Shown here piece after piece: positions 8,376 through 15,666 of a stretch of 34,735 bases of DNA. The notes under the pieces are model-generated. The model ran no database searches. It was given only the letters and a program-made list of their open reading frames with translations, and had not been told where the DNA came from. How positions within the stretch are numbered: position 1 is the stretch's first letter; the number at the start of each line of letters is the position of its first letter. The position numbers and the translations under genes are program-made. Source of the DNA: Bradyrhizobium sp. (GTDB lineage Bacteria; Pseudomonadota; Alphaproteobacteria; Rhizobiales; Xanthobacteraceae); NCBI GenBank assembly GCA_028290305.1, contig JAQGKC010000241.1, forward strand, positions 1 to 34,735, written 5' to 3'.

Positions 8376-9195
8376 CGCCGGCAGCGTACACAACAAGGTT
8401 TTGTCGCGCGATAGCCTGGCGCGTGACGCTGCACTGCTGAAGGTGACCATACGGGAGGCCGGCGCGCTGGCGCTGTCGTTGTTCCGTACCGAGCTTAAAA
8501 ACTGGACCAAGGGCGCGTCCTCGCCGGTATCCGAAGCCGATATCAGGGTCAACGACCTGCTCGAGAACAGGCTGCGATCCGCCACGCCGGATTATGGCTG
8601 GCTGTCGGAAGAAAGCGTCGACGAAGAAGCGCGCCTGGACAAGCATCTGGTCTGGATCGTCGATCCGATCGACGGCACCCGCGGCTACCTCGCCGGCCGT
8701 GAAGACTGGTGCGTCAGTGTGGCACTGGTCGAGGACGAATCGCCTGTGCTCGCGGCCGTGTTCGTGCCGGTTAGCGATGAATTTTTCTTCGCCGTGCGCG
8801 GAGGGGGCGCCGTGCGCAACGATGTGCCCGTTCACGCGACGTCGGGCACCGAGCTTGATTTTTCCCGTGTGGCCGGTCCGAAGCCTCTGGTCGAACGGCT
8901 GCGTCGGGGGATGGACGAAATCACCCTTTATCCCCGAATCGGCTCGCTGGCGCTTCGGCTGTGCCGGGTCGCGGAAGGAAGGCTCGATGCGGCTTTTGCC
9001 GGAGGCCAAAGCCGCGACTGGGATCTTGCCGCGGCCAATTTGATCGTGCAGGAAGCGAATGGTAACATGACCGCGCTCTCGGGGGACACCATCCTCTACA
9101 ATCGCCGGGAGGTGACGCACGGGGTGCTGGTGGCAGCGGGGCGCGATCGTCATGCAAGCATTGTCGAGCATTTCCGGAGCCGTCCGTTACCCTGA
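8362..9195 (+). CDS. Inositol monophosphatase family protein (CysQ/SuhB type)
   Basis: Mg-dependent, Li-sensitive phosphomonoesterase fold. Possible substrates are 3'-phosphoadenosine 5'-phosphate (CysQ) or inositol/sugar phosphates. The 277-residue product has the metal ligands in order: GWLSEES (E84), WIVDPIDGTRGYL (D101, D104), and SRDWDLAAANLIV (D221). The LCRVAEGRLDAAFAGG segment before the last motif matches the family. The gene begins at TTG, 14 bases before the pmbA stop, so translation is coupled. Substrate cannot be decided by eye; the size and the SRDWDLAAA end fit the 3'(2'),5'-bisphosphate nucleotidase branch moderately. A role in the lipid A cluster is not established. Confidence 0.88.
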   Translation: MADASAGSVHNKVLSRDSLARDAALLKVTIREAGALALSLFRTELKNWTKGASSPVSEADIRVNDLLENRLRSATPDYGWLSEESVDEEARLDKHLVWIVDPIDGTRGYLAGREDWCVSVALVEDESPVLAAVFVPVSDEFFFAVRGGGAVRNDVPVHATSGTELDFSRVAGPKPLVERLRRGMDEITLYPRIGSLALRLCRVAEGRLDAAFAGGQSRDWDLAAANLIVQEANGNMTALSGDTILYNRREVTHGVLVAAGRDRHASIVEHFRSRPLP

Positions 9196-9253
9196 GCGCC
9201 TCGATGCGCGTGGGGAATCTTGCTCGCCGGGGCACCGTTAGGAAAACAGAATC

Positions 9254-9502
9254 ATGCCAGATAGCTCCCAGCAGCAATTGCTCCATCTCGTTATCGGCGG
9301 CGAATTGACCGATCTTGAGCACACGACGTTCAAGGATCTCGATCAGGTCGAAATCGTCGGCGTGTACCCCAATTACGCCACCGCCCACGCGGCGTGGAAG
9401 GCGAAGGCGCAGCAGACCGTGGACAACGCCCATATGCGCTATTTCGTGGTCCATCTCCACCGGCTGCTCGATCCAGGTCAAGACGCGAAGCCTGCCCATT
9501 GA
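9254..9502 (+). CDS. DUF4170 family small protein
   Basis: An 82-residue protein matching the DUF4170 pattern: LLHLVIGGELTDLEHTTFKD, VEIVGVYPNYATAHAAWKAKAQQTVDNA, then MRYFVVHLHRLLDP. The family is alphaproteobacterial and typically sits beside the DUF374 acyltransferase and waaA, as here. No membrane segment or catalytic motif is visible; it looks like a small alpha/beta protein. Its stop codon (9500-9502) overlaps the start of the next gene at 9499 (TTGA), so it may act in translational coupling or with the acyltransferase. Function unknown. Confidence 0.85.
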   Translation: MPDSSQQQLLHLVIGGELTDLEHTTFKDLDQVEIVGVYPNYATAHAAWKAKAQQTVDNAHMRYFVVHLHRLLDPGQDAKPAH

Positions 9503-10215
9503 AAAGATTGCTTCGCGACGGGCTGCGCAGCAGCTGGGTTCAGCGCGCTGTGGGTTTTCTCGCGGCCGAGTTCCTGCGGCTGGTCTGGCGAACCAACAAG
9601 TTCAGTTTCGATCCTGCAGACGTCCATGCAATCGTCGAGCCGCAGCTACCGGCCATCTTCGCATTCTGGCATGGCCAGCATTTCATGACGCCCTTTATCA
9701 AGAGCAAGGAAATCCATCGCGCCAAGGTGCTGATTTCCCGGCACCGCGATGGTGAATTCAATGCGATTGCCGCCGAACGGCTTGGCATCGGCACCATACG
9801 CGGCTCCGGCGATCACGGGTCGGCGTTTCACCGCAAGGGCGGCATCGGCGCGTTCAAGGAAATGTTGCGGGCGCTTGAAGAGAATTATAGCGTCGCGTTG
9901 ACCGCGGATGTACCGAAGCGCTCGCGTGTCGCGGGCCTCGGCATCATCATGCTGGCACGGGAATCCGGACGGCCGATCATGCCATTCGCGATGGCGACCA
10001 GCCGTTTCACCCGCCTGAACAACTGGGACGGCACCACCATCAATCTGCCATTCGGGCGCGGTGCATTGGTGGGAGGCGAAATAGTCGTGGTACCGCCCGA
10101 CGCCGATGCCGATATGATGGAAAAACTGCGCGCGCAATTGGAGGCGACGCTGAACGACGCGACCCGCCGTGCCTATGCGCAGGTAGGCTGTCCGAAAGAG
10201 GCCGGTCATGGCTAA
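9499..10215 (+). CDS. DUF374 (LpxJ-like) lysophospholipid/lipid A acyltransferase family protein
   Basis: Acyltransferase fold related to PlsC. In Campylobacter and Helicobacter the DUF374 protein LpxJ performs a late lipid A acylation, so a lipid A role is plausible here. The 238-residue product has an N-terminal hydrophobic segment (about 16-30), then FAFWHGQHFMTPF at 54-66 with the probable catalytic His58, SRHRDGEF at 80-87, an IRGSGDHGSAFHRKGG loop, and LTADVPKRSRVAGLGIIMLA for the second half-site. The TTG at 9499 is chosen because it overlaps the DUF4170 stop and gives family length; an upstream start at 9394 would add 35 unconserved residues inside DUF4170. waaA overlaps its 3' end by 8 bases. 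Confidence 0.87.
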   Translation: MKRLLRDGLRSSWVQRAVGFLAAEFLRLVWRTNKFSFDPADVHAIVEPQLPAIFAFWHGQHFMTPFIKSKEIHRAKVLISRHRDGEFNAIAAERLGIGTIRGSGDHGSAFHRKGGIGAFKEMLRALEENYSVALTADVPKRSRVAGLGIIMLARESGRPIMPFAMATSRFTRLNNWDGTTINLPFGRGALVGGEIVVVPPDADADMMEKLRAQLEATLNDATRRAYAQVGCPKEAGHG

Positions 10216-11512
10216 CTCCTTGCCGATGACGCTGCGCATCTACCAGAAGCTGTCCGCCGCGGTAGTGCCGTTGGCGCCGGCGCTGATCAACCGGCGGCTG
10301 AAGCAGGGCAAGGAAGATCCCGCGCGGGTCAGCGAGCGCCGCGGCATGAGCAAGGGCGTCCGGCCGCACGGGCCGCTGGTCTGGATTCACGGCGCCAGCG
10401 TCGGTGAAGTGCTGGCCGCGGCGGCCTTGATCGAAAAGCTGCGCGCGCTCGATATCCGCATCCTGCTGACGTCGGGCACGGTGACCTCGGCGTCGATCGT
10501 CGCCAAGCGGTTTCCGGCCGATATCATCCATCAATATGTGCCTTACGATTCGCCGCGCTATGTCGCGCGCTTTCTAGATCACTGGCGGCCTTCTCTGGCG
10601 CTTTTCATCGAGTCCGATCTATGGCCCAATCTCATCCTGTCGAGCGCGGCGCGGCGCCTGCCGATGGTGCTGATCAACGGCCGGATGTCGCATCGCTCGT
10701 TTCCGCGCTGGCGCAGGATTGCCGGCACGATCTCGGCGTTGCTTGGCCGGTTCGATGTCTGCCTGGCCCAATCGCATGTCGACGCGGAGCGCTTTGCGGC
10801 GCTCGGCAGCCGCAACGTGGTGACGACAGGAAATCTGAAACTGGATGTTCCGGCGCCGCCCGCCGACTCCGCCAAGCTGGAGCGGCTGATGTCGGTGACA
10901 CGCGGCCGCCCGATCATCGTCGCGGCGTCGACCCATCCCGGCGAAGAGGACATTCTGCTTGAGATGCATCGGACGCTCGCAGGATATTTTCCGTCGCTGC
11001 TGAGCGTGATCGTGCCGCGGCATCCCGACCGCGGCGAAAGCATCGCCCGCATGATCGCAGCTTCCGGCCAGCATGTGGCGTTGCGTTCGCGCGAGGAGTT
11101 ACCGATCGCGACGACCGATATCTACGTCGCGGACACCATGGGCGAACTGGGATTGTTCTATCGGCTGGCGCCGATCGTGTTCATGGGAGGCTCGCTGGTC
11201 GAACATGGCGGACAGAATCCGATCGAGGCGGTCAAGCTCGGCGCGTCGATCGTTCATGGCCCTCACGTCTTCAATTTCACCGATGTGTACGAGGCGCTCG
11301 ATAGCGCAGGCGGCGCCAGGCGAGCTGATACCCAGGAAGCGCTGGTGAAGCAGGTCGGCCAGTGGCTGGCCGACCCGGCGGCGCGCCAATCTTCGGTCGA
11401 CGCCGCGGAGCGTGTGGTCCAGCAACTCGGCGGCGCGCTCGACCGCACGCTTGTCGCGCTCGAACCTTATCTGTTGCAGTTGCGGCTCGAAATGGGGACA
11501 GCCAATGCGTGA
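10208..11512 (+). CDS. waaA: 3-deoxy-D-manno-octulosonic acid (Kdo) transferase
   Basis: Inner-membrane-associated GT-B glycosyltransferase (GT30) that moves Kdo from CMP-Kdo to lipid IVA. The 434-residue protein begins with an amphipathic/hydrophobic segment (LSAAVVPLAPALINRRL). It has WIHGASVGEV near residue 60, SGTVTSASIVAKRFP, the acceptor-side FIESDLWPNLI, the C-terminal-domain start IIVAASTHPGEE, VPRHPDRG, and the nucleotide-binding loop MGGSLVEHGGQNPIEA. This is the usual length and motif order. Both ends overlap neighbours by 8 bases (DUF374 upstream, lpxK downstream), showing one operon. How many Kdo residues it adds cannot be told from sequence. Confidence 0.97.
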   Translation: MANSLPMTLRIYQKLSAAVVPLAPALINRRLKQGKEDPARVSERRGMSKGVRPHGPLVWIHGASVGEVLAAAALIEKLRALDIRILLTSGTVTSASIVAKRFPADIIHQYVPYDSPRYVARFLDHWRPSLALFIESDLWPNLILSSAARRLPMVLINGRMSHRSFPRWRRIAGTISALLGRFDVCLAQSHVDAERFAALGSRNVVTTGNLKLDVPAPPADSAKLERLMSVTRGRPIIVAASTHPGEEDILLEMHRTLAGYFPSLLSVIVPRHPDRGESIARMIAASGQHVALRSREELPIATTDIYVADTMGELGLFYRLAPIVFMGGSLVEHGGQNPIEAVKLGASIVHGPHVFNFTDVYEALDSAGGARRADTQEALVKQVGQWLADPAARQSSVDAAERVVQQLGGALDRTLVALEPYLLQLRLEMGTANA

Positions 11513-12533
11513 GCCGGCCTTCTGGTACCGGCCGTCATCATGGATGTCACGATTACTGATGCCGCTTGCCGCCATCTATGGCTGGGTTGCAGGCCAGCGG
11601 TTGCAGAACCAGGGTTCTGACGCCGGCATCCCCGTGCTTTGCGTCGGCAACTATCATGTCGGTGGCGCCGGCAAGACTCCGACGGTGCTGGCGTTAGCGA
11701 AGCTGCTGCGCGATCTCAGCGAGACGCCGGTCGTGCTCAGTCGCGGCTATGGCGGAGCATTGCGCGGGCCGATCAGAGTAGATCCAGAGCGGCATGTTGC
11801 GGCCGACGTCGGTGACGAGCCGCTGATGATGGCGCTGACGGTCGCGGTGGTCGTGGCGCGCGACCGTATTGCCGGCGTCGCATTGGCGCGGTCGCAGGGC
11901 GCCAGCGTGATTCTGATGGACGATGGTTTCCAGAATCCTGCGATTGCCAAGGATGCCTCGCTGATCGTCATCGACGGCGACCGCGGTCTCGGCAATGGCC
12001 GGGTGTTTCCCGCAGGTCCCTTGCGCGCGCCGCTGCCGGCGCAACTCGCCCGCACCGACGCGCTGGTGGTTGTCGGCGACGGCACCGCTGCCAGGGCGGT
12101 TGCGGCCGCCGTGGCCGCACGGGGCAAATCGGTGCTGTCAGCGCGTCTCAAGGCCGGCGATGCGTCGGTGGCGTCGCTCGATGGCAAACGCGTACTGGCC
12201 TTCGCCGGAATCGGCGATCCCGTCAGGTTTTTCAGGACATTGCGCGCCAGCGGAATTGAGGTGGTCCGGGAGCGAACCTTCGCCGATCACCATCCGTTTT
12301 CGCAAAGCGAGATCGAAACATTGATCGCCGAGGCAAAACGCGATGCGCTGACGCTGGTGACCACGGAAAAGGATCTGGCGCGGCTGCGCGGCGGCGAGGG
12401 GGGCCCGGGCTGGGCGCGCGACATCGTGCCGTTCGCGGTAACGCTTGAGTTCGAGGATATCGCGCAATTACGGAAATTCGTCACCGACCGGCTATTTCAG
12501 GTGCGCGGGGGAAAGTTTCGCTCCAATCCGTAA
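11505..12533 (+). CDS. lpxK: Tetraacyldisaccharide 4'-kinase LpxK
   Basis: Phosphorylates the 4' position of the lipid A disaccharide to make lipid IVA. The 342-residue protein has one N-terminal membrane helix (about 14-29, SRLLMPLAAIYGWVAG), the P-loop VGNYHVGGAGKTPT at 48-61, the LSRGYGG segment, and MDDGFQNPAIAKD with VIDGDRGLGNGRVFPAGPLR, all typical of LpxK. ADHHPFSQSEIETL and TTEKDLARL mark the C-terminal domain. The ATG at 11505 lies 8 bases inside waaA with GGGGA upstream. A family A repeat begins just after its stop and the convergent DUF2093 gene follows, so it ends the operon. Confidence 0.97.
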   Translation: MREPAFWYRPSSWMSRLLMPLAAIYGWVAGQRLQNQGSDAGIPVLCVGNYHVGGAGKTPTVLALAKLLRDLSETPVVLSRGYGGALRGPIRVDPERHVAADVGDEPLMMALTVAVVVARDRIAGVALARSQGASVILMDDGFQNPAIAKDASLIVIDGDRGLGNGRVFPAGPLRAPLPAQLARTDALVVVGDGTAARAVAAAVAARGKSVLSARLKAGDASVASLDGKRVLAFAGIGDPVRFFRTLRASGIEVVRERTFADHHPFSQSEIETLIAEAKRDALTLVTTEKDLARLRGGEGGPGWARDIVPFAVTLEFEDIAQLRKFVTDRLFQVRGGKFRSNP

Positions 12534-12537
12534 GGAA

Positions 12538-12659
12538 GGGCAAAGCCACAGCGTGCTCATCGATTCAAGTTGAACCCGATTCAAGTTGAATATGAGCTGA
12601 CCTCGCGAATGGTGGGCACGGCGCGAAGAGCGCCTTTGCCCCGCCTTACGATCTTAGCC
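12538..12659. repeat. Palindromic intergenic repeat, family A, copy 2 (diverged)
   Basis: Same layout as 6008-6141. The left arm GGGCAAAGCCACAGCGTGCT (12538-12557) is followed by a spacer, then the right arm beginning GGTGGGCACGGCGCG at 12611 and ending in CTTTGCCCCGCC. The tail CTTACGATCTTAGCC aligns with CTACGACGTTAGCC of copy 1. The spacer holds CGATTCAAGTTGAA twice (12561-12574 and 12577-12590), each containing the odd palindrome TTCAAGTTGAA. The right edge runs over the stop codon (12654-12656) of the DUF2093 gene. Confidence 0.75.
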
Positions 12660-12881
12660 TTGCGTCTTCAGCGCTCCAGGAAAATGCCGCTGCAACACCG
12701 CGGTGGGGACGGCATAGGCCTCCTGCAGATCGACGCTCCAGTATTTCAACTCATCGAGCGGGATCCGCGCATCGGTCACCGCGCAGCGCACGTAGGTTCC
12801 CGGCGAGACCACACGGAAATCGCCGTCCAGATATTGCACCTGCGCTTCGCCATGGCCCGAAGGGCCGAATTTGTTCAGCAC
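12654..12881 (-). CDS. DUF2093 family small protein
   Basis: A 75-residue alphaproteobacterial protein of unknown function. The family pattern is nearly complete: GEAQVQYLDGDFRVVSPGTYVRCAVTDARIPLDELKYWSVDLQEAYA, with the conserved single Cys in RCAVT and the YWSVDLQEAY box. It starts at GTG 12881, preceded by GGAGAG with seven bases of spacing. It is convergent to lpxK. Its stop codon falls in the edge of a repeat, whose TTAGCC motif supplies the TAA. The C-terminal residues after ALKTQ may therefore be repeat-derived. No membrane segment is seen. Confidence 0.88.
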   Translation of the reverse strand: MLNKFGPSGHGEAQVQYLDGDFRVVSPGTYVRCAVTDARIPLDELKYWSVDLQEAYAVPTAVLQRHFPGALKTQG

Positions 12882-13081
12882 CGTTGAACTCTCCGACTAG
12901 TCCCCGGTCGTTCGAACCGGGCTAAAATGTTTTATTCAAGAATTCAATCTATCATAAATAGGTCATGATGTCCGCCCGTCAAACCCACCGATTTGTGATG
13001 AATTGTCGCCTTTGGCACATGGTAACCTTTTACAACTGGTCCGTTGTCTTCCCGGCACCATAACGACCCGGCAAATCCCTG

Positions 13082-13918
13082 ATGCGCTTGCTGTCAGCAA
13101 TCACCTTTCTGACGCTATTTGCCGTGACTTTCGCCACGGATGCGGCGCCATTGCCTTCTTCGCATCAGGTCGACATTCCCTTGCCGAACGGGGTATTGCA
13201 CGCGCAGCTCTACAAGCCCGACGGGGATGGCCCGTTTCCAGCCGTGATCGCCTTGCATGGCTGCGGCGGATTGGCCGGCCATTCCGAGTCGGTCCAGCCG
13301 CGCTATCGCGATTGGGCCGAGCAATTGCTGAAGGCGGGCAAGGCAGTCTTGCTGCCGGACAGCTATGGTTCGCGCGAACTCGGTCCGCAATGCCGGGTCA
13401 AGGAGCGCCACGTGCTCGCCCGTCGCGAACGGGTCGAGGACATCATGGCATCCCGGCAGTGGCTGGTGCAGCAGCCATGGGCCGCACATGATCGCATCAG
13501 CCTGTTGGGATGGGCGAATGGCGCGAGCGCGCTATTGTGGGCGGTGCGTCCGCAACTGTCGTCGCGCAATGTCGAACCGGATTTCCGCTCGGCGATCGCG
13601 TTTTATCCGGACTGCCGGATCTCGTCAGGTCTCGGATGGAGCGCACGTGTGCCGACGTTGCTTTTGATCGGCGCCAAGGACGATGTCAGTTCGCCGCCCG
13701 CCTGCCGTCAGATGATTGACGGCGCGCGCGGGCGCAGCGCGCTGGCGCGGATCGTGGTTTATCCCGGCGCCTATCACGATTTCGACCGCGCGAATTTGCC
13801 GCTTCATGCGATGGCCGGGATTTCGGATGCCGCCGTGCCGGAGCGCGGGCATCTCGGCACCGATCCGGAGGCGCGCGCCGATTCGCAAAAGCGCGTCGCG
13901 GAATGGCTGGCGCGGTAA
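13082..13918 (+). CDS. Exported dienelactone-hydrolase-like protein lacking the catalytic nucleophile
   Basis: Alpha/beta hydrolase fold of the dienelactone hydrolase family with an N-terminal signal peptide (MRLLSAITFLTLFAVTFATDAA, cleavage near 22), so probably periplasmic. Fold landmarks: PFPAVIALHGCGG at 51-63 (oxyanion side), LPDSYGSRELG, LLGWANGAS at 141-149 (nucleophile elbow), LLLIGAKDDVSSP at 193-205 (acid D200/D201), and YPGAYHDF at 227-234 (His232). At the elbow, where the family has G-x-S/C-x-G, the sequence is G143-W-A145-N-G147. Codon GCG at 13514-13516 replaces the expected Ser (TCG would be one base away) or Cys. The rest of the gene is intact and full length at 278 residues. 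It is either a pseudoenzyme or a recent inactivating change. Confidence 0.85.
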   Translation: MRLLSAITFLTLFAVTFATDAAPLPSSHQVDIPLPNGVLHAQLYKPDGDGPFPAVIALHGCGGLAGHSESVQPRYRDWAEQLLKAGKAVLLPDSYGSRELGPQCRVKERHVLARRERVEDIMASRQWLVQQPWAAHDRISLLGWANGASALLWAVRPQLSSRNVEPDFRSAIAFYPDCRISSGLGWSARVPTLLLIGAKDDVSSPPACRQMIDGARGRSALARIVVYPGAYHDFDRANLPLHAMAGISDAAVPERGHLGTDPEARADSQKRVAEWLAR

Positions 13919-13930
13919 GCGCGCAGCTTT

Positions 13931-15541
13931 CTAAAACAGACTTCCCTGACCAACCGGTTTCACGACGCGCCTGGGCGCGGCCGTCTTTGGCTCGCTTGCA
14001 ACGGGCTTCGCTGCAGCCGTTGCCGCCGGCCGGTCCGCGTCCGCGGTCGCCGCGACGTGTCCATCGGCAAATTCAAGATCGAGCCGCGCACCCGGTCCGA
14101 TCGCCGCTGCCGCGTGCACGGGGAGGCCCTGTTCATCGCGCACCAAAGCGAATCCGCGCGCCAGCACGCTGCGGTACGACAGCGCGGCCAGCAACTGACC
14201 GCTGTGTGCGACACGCGCCTGATGGCGCTGCATGGCGGTCGCGAGTGCGCGCCGGGCGCGCTCGGCCAGCCGCAGCGCCCGTTCGCGATCGCGCGCGATG
14301 GTCTGGCGCTGCGCCTTCGCGTTGGAGAGCTTTGAAGCCTTCAGCCGGATCTCAAGCCCGGCATAGCGATCCCTGCGAATTCGCAACAGCGACCTCGCGG
14401 AATGTATCATCCGCTCGCCTGACGCGGTCAGCCGCTGCCTGGCCTGTGCGATCTGCCCCCGCAGCACCCGCACGGTGAGACGGGCGCTGGTGCCTGCGAA
14501 GCGGCGGAAATGGGCGTGGGTGTTGGCTTTCAGCGCGCGGGGCAGGGAGGCCGAAGCGCCATCCAGCCGCTGGCGCGGGATCGCGAGCAGTTCACTGGCG
14601 GCCGGCAGCGCGCGCGCCGCGGCGCGCAGTTCGTTGCGGCGGCCTTCTTGTCCGCGCTGCCAGCACAGCATCCCGCGCCGCGCCAGCGTGGAAACCTCGA
14701 CGAATAGCTCGCTGCGCACCGGCACCGCCATTTCGGCGGCGGCTGTTGGGGTCGGCGCGCGCTTGTCGGCGGCGAAGTCGATCAGCGTGATGTCGGTCTC
14801 GTGGCCGACCGCCGAGATCAGCGGGATCATGCTGTCGGCGGCGGCCCGGACCACGATCTCCTCGTTGAACGACCAGAGATCCTCCAGCGAGCCGCCGCCG
14901 CGCGCGACGATCAACAGATCCGGCCGCGGAATTGTGCCGCCCTCCGGCAGCGCGTTGAAGCCGCGGATCGCGGCCGCGATCTGTTCGGCCGAGCCTTCGC
15001 CCTGCACCCGCACCGGCCACACCAGCACGCGGCGCGGAAAGCGGTCTTCCAATCGATGCAGGATGTCGCGAATCACAGCGCCGGTGGGTGAGGTGACGAC
15101 GCCGATCACTTCCGGCAGCCATGGCAGCAATTGCTTGCGCGCCTCGTCGAACAGGCCCTCGGCGCCGAGCTTGCGCTTGCGCTCTTCCATCAGCGCCATC
15201 AGCGCGCCGATGCCGGCGGGCTCGATCGCCTCGATCACGATCTGGTATTTCGACGAGCCGGGATAGGTCGTGAGCTTGCCGGTGGCGATGATTTCGAGGC
15301 CTTCCTGCGGCTTGAACCGCATCCGGCCATGGACGCCCTTCCAGATCACGGCCTCGATCTTGGCGCTCTCGTCCTTGAGCGCGAAATAGCAGTGCCCGGA
15401 GGAGTGCGGCCCGCGGAAACCGGAAATCTCGCCGCGCACCCGCACATGCCCGTAGGCGTCCTCCACCGTCCGTTTCAGCGCGGAGGACAGTTCGGAGACG
15501 GTGAATTCGGGCGCGTTGATCAGGGCTTCGGCTGCGGTCAT
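13931..15541 (-). CDS. xseA: Exodeoxyribonuclease VII large subunit
   Basis: Large subunit of the single-strand-specific exonuclease that, with several XseB copies, degrades DNA to oligonucleotides. The 536-residue protein has the N-terminal OB-fold ([28 protein letters not shown]... [20 protein letters not shown]), then the catalytic domain with [46 protein letters not shown], and [29 protein letters not shown] long coiled-coil region rich in Arg, Ala and Gln (about 300-460) precedes [13 protein letters not shown] and a 60-residue low-complexity Ala/Pro tail. The ATG at 15541 follows GCTTGAG; an in-frame ATG at 15616 would add 25 residues. xseB is not in the window. Confidence 0.96.
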   Translation of the reverse strand: MTAAEALINAPEFTVSELSSALKRTVEDAYGHVRVRGEISGFRGPHSSGHCYFALKDESAKIEAVIWKGVHGRMRFKPQEGLEIIATGKLTTYPGSSKYQIVIEAIEPAGIGALMALMEERKRKLGAEGLFDEARKQLLPWLPEVIGVVTSPTGAVIRDILHRLEDRFPRRVLVWPVRVQGEGSAEQIAAAIRGFNALPEGGTIPRPDLLIVARGGGSLEDLWSFNEEIVVRAAADSMIPLISAVGHETDITLIDFAADKRAPTPTAAAEMAVPVRSELFVEVSTLARRGMLCWQRGQEGRRNELRAAARALPAASELLAIPRQRLDGASASLPRALKANTHAHFRRFAGTSARLTVRVLRGQIAQARQRLTASGERMIHSARSLLRIRRDRYAGLEIRLKASKLSNAKAQRQTIARDRERALRLAERARRALATAMQRHQARVAHSGQLLAALSYRSVLARGFALVRDEQGLPVHAAAAIGPGARLDLEFADGHVAATADADRPAATAAAKPVASEPKTAAPRRVVKPVGQGSLF

Positions 15542-15604
15542 CTCAAGCGATTCGGCGTTGGTGTCCAAAGTAGGGACTTTCGCTCCCAAGTGCCAATCCA
15601 GCCC

Positions 15605-15640
15605 TTGTGCAATCAAATACTCTGTATTATAGAGTACTCT
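15605..15640 (+). promoter_or_regulatory. Promoter with overlapping palindromic operator for the 15667-17531 operon
   Basis: TTGTGC (15605-15610), 17 bases, then TATAGA (15628-15633) fit a sigma-70-type promoter. The -10 box lies inside a 19-base palindrome with one mismatched pair, TACTCT-N7-AGAGTA (15618-15636). A second, perfect palindrome AGAGTACTCT (15631-15640) shares its right half. This gives three ACTCT/AGAGT half-sites at and after the -10 box, where a repressor would block initiation. The winged-helix regulator encoded third in the operon is the obvious candidate ligand; that link is inference. Confidence 0.6.
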
Positions 15641-15654
15641 ACATTTATCTGTCC

Positions 15655-15660
15655 AGGAGG
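15655..15660 (+). promoter_or_regulatory. Ribosome binding site fixing the hydrolase start
   Basis: AGGAGG, six bases before the ATG at 15667. It rules in favour of this start over an in-frame ATG at 15607 that lies between the -35 and -10 boxes of the proposed promoter. Confidence 0.8.
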
Positions 15661-15666
15661 CGAGTC

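Noticed and set aside
15607..15666. Upstream ATG start for the membrane-anchored hydrolase
   Set aside because: It would put the codons over the -10 box and operator; AGGAGG before 15667 is far better.
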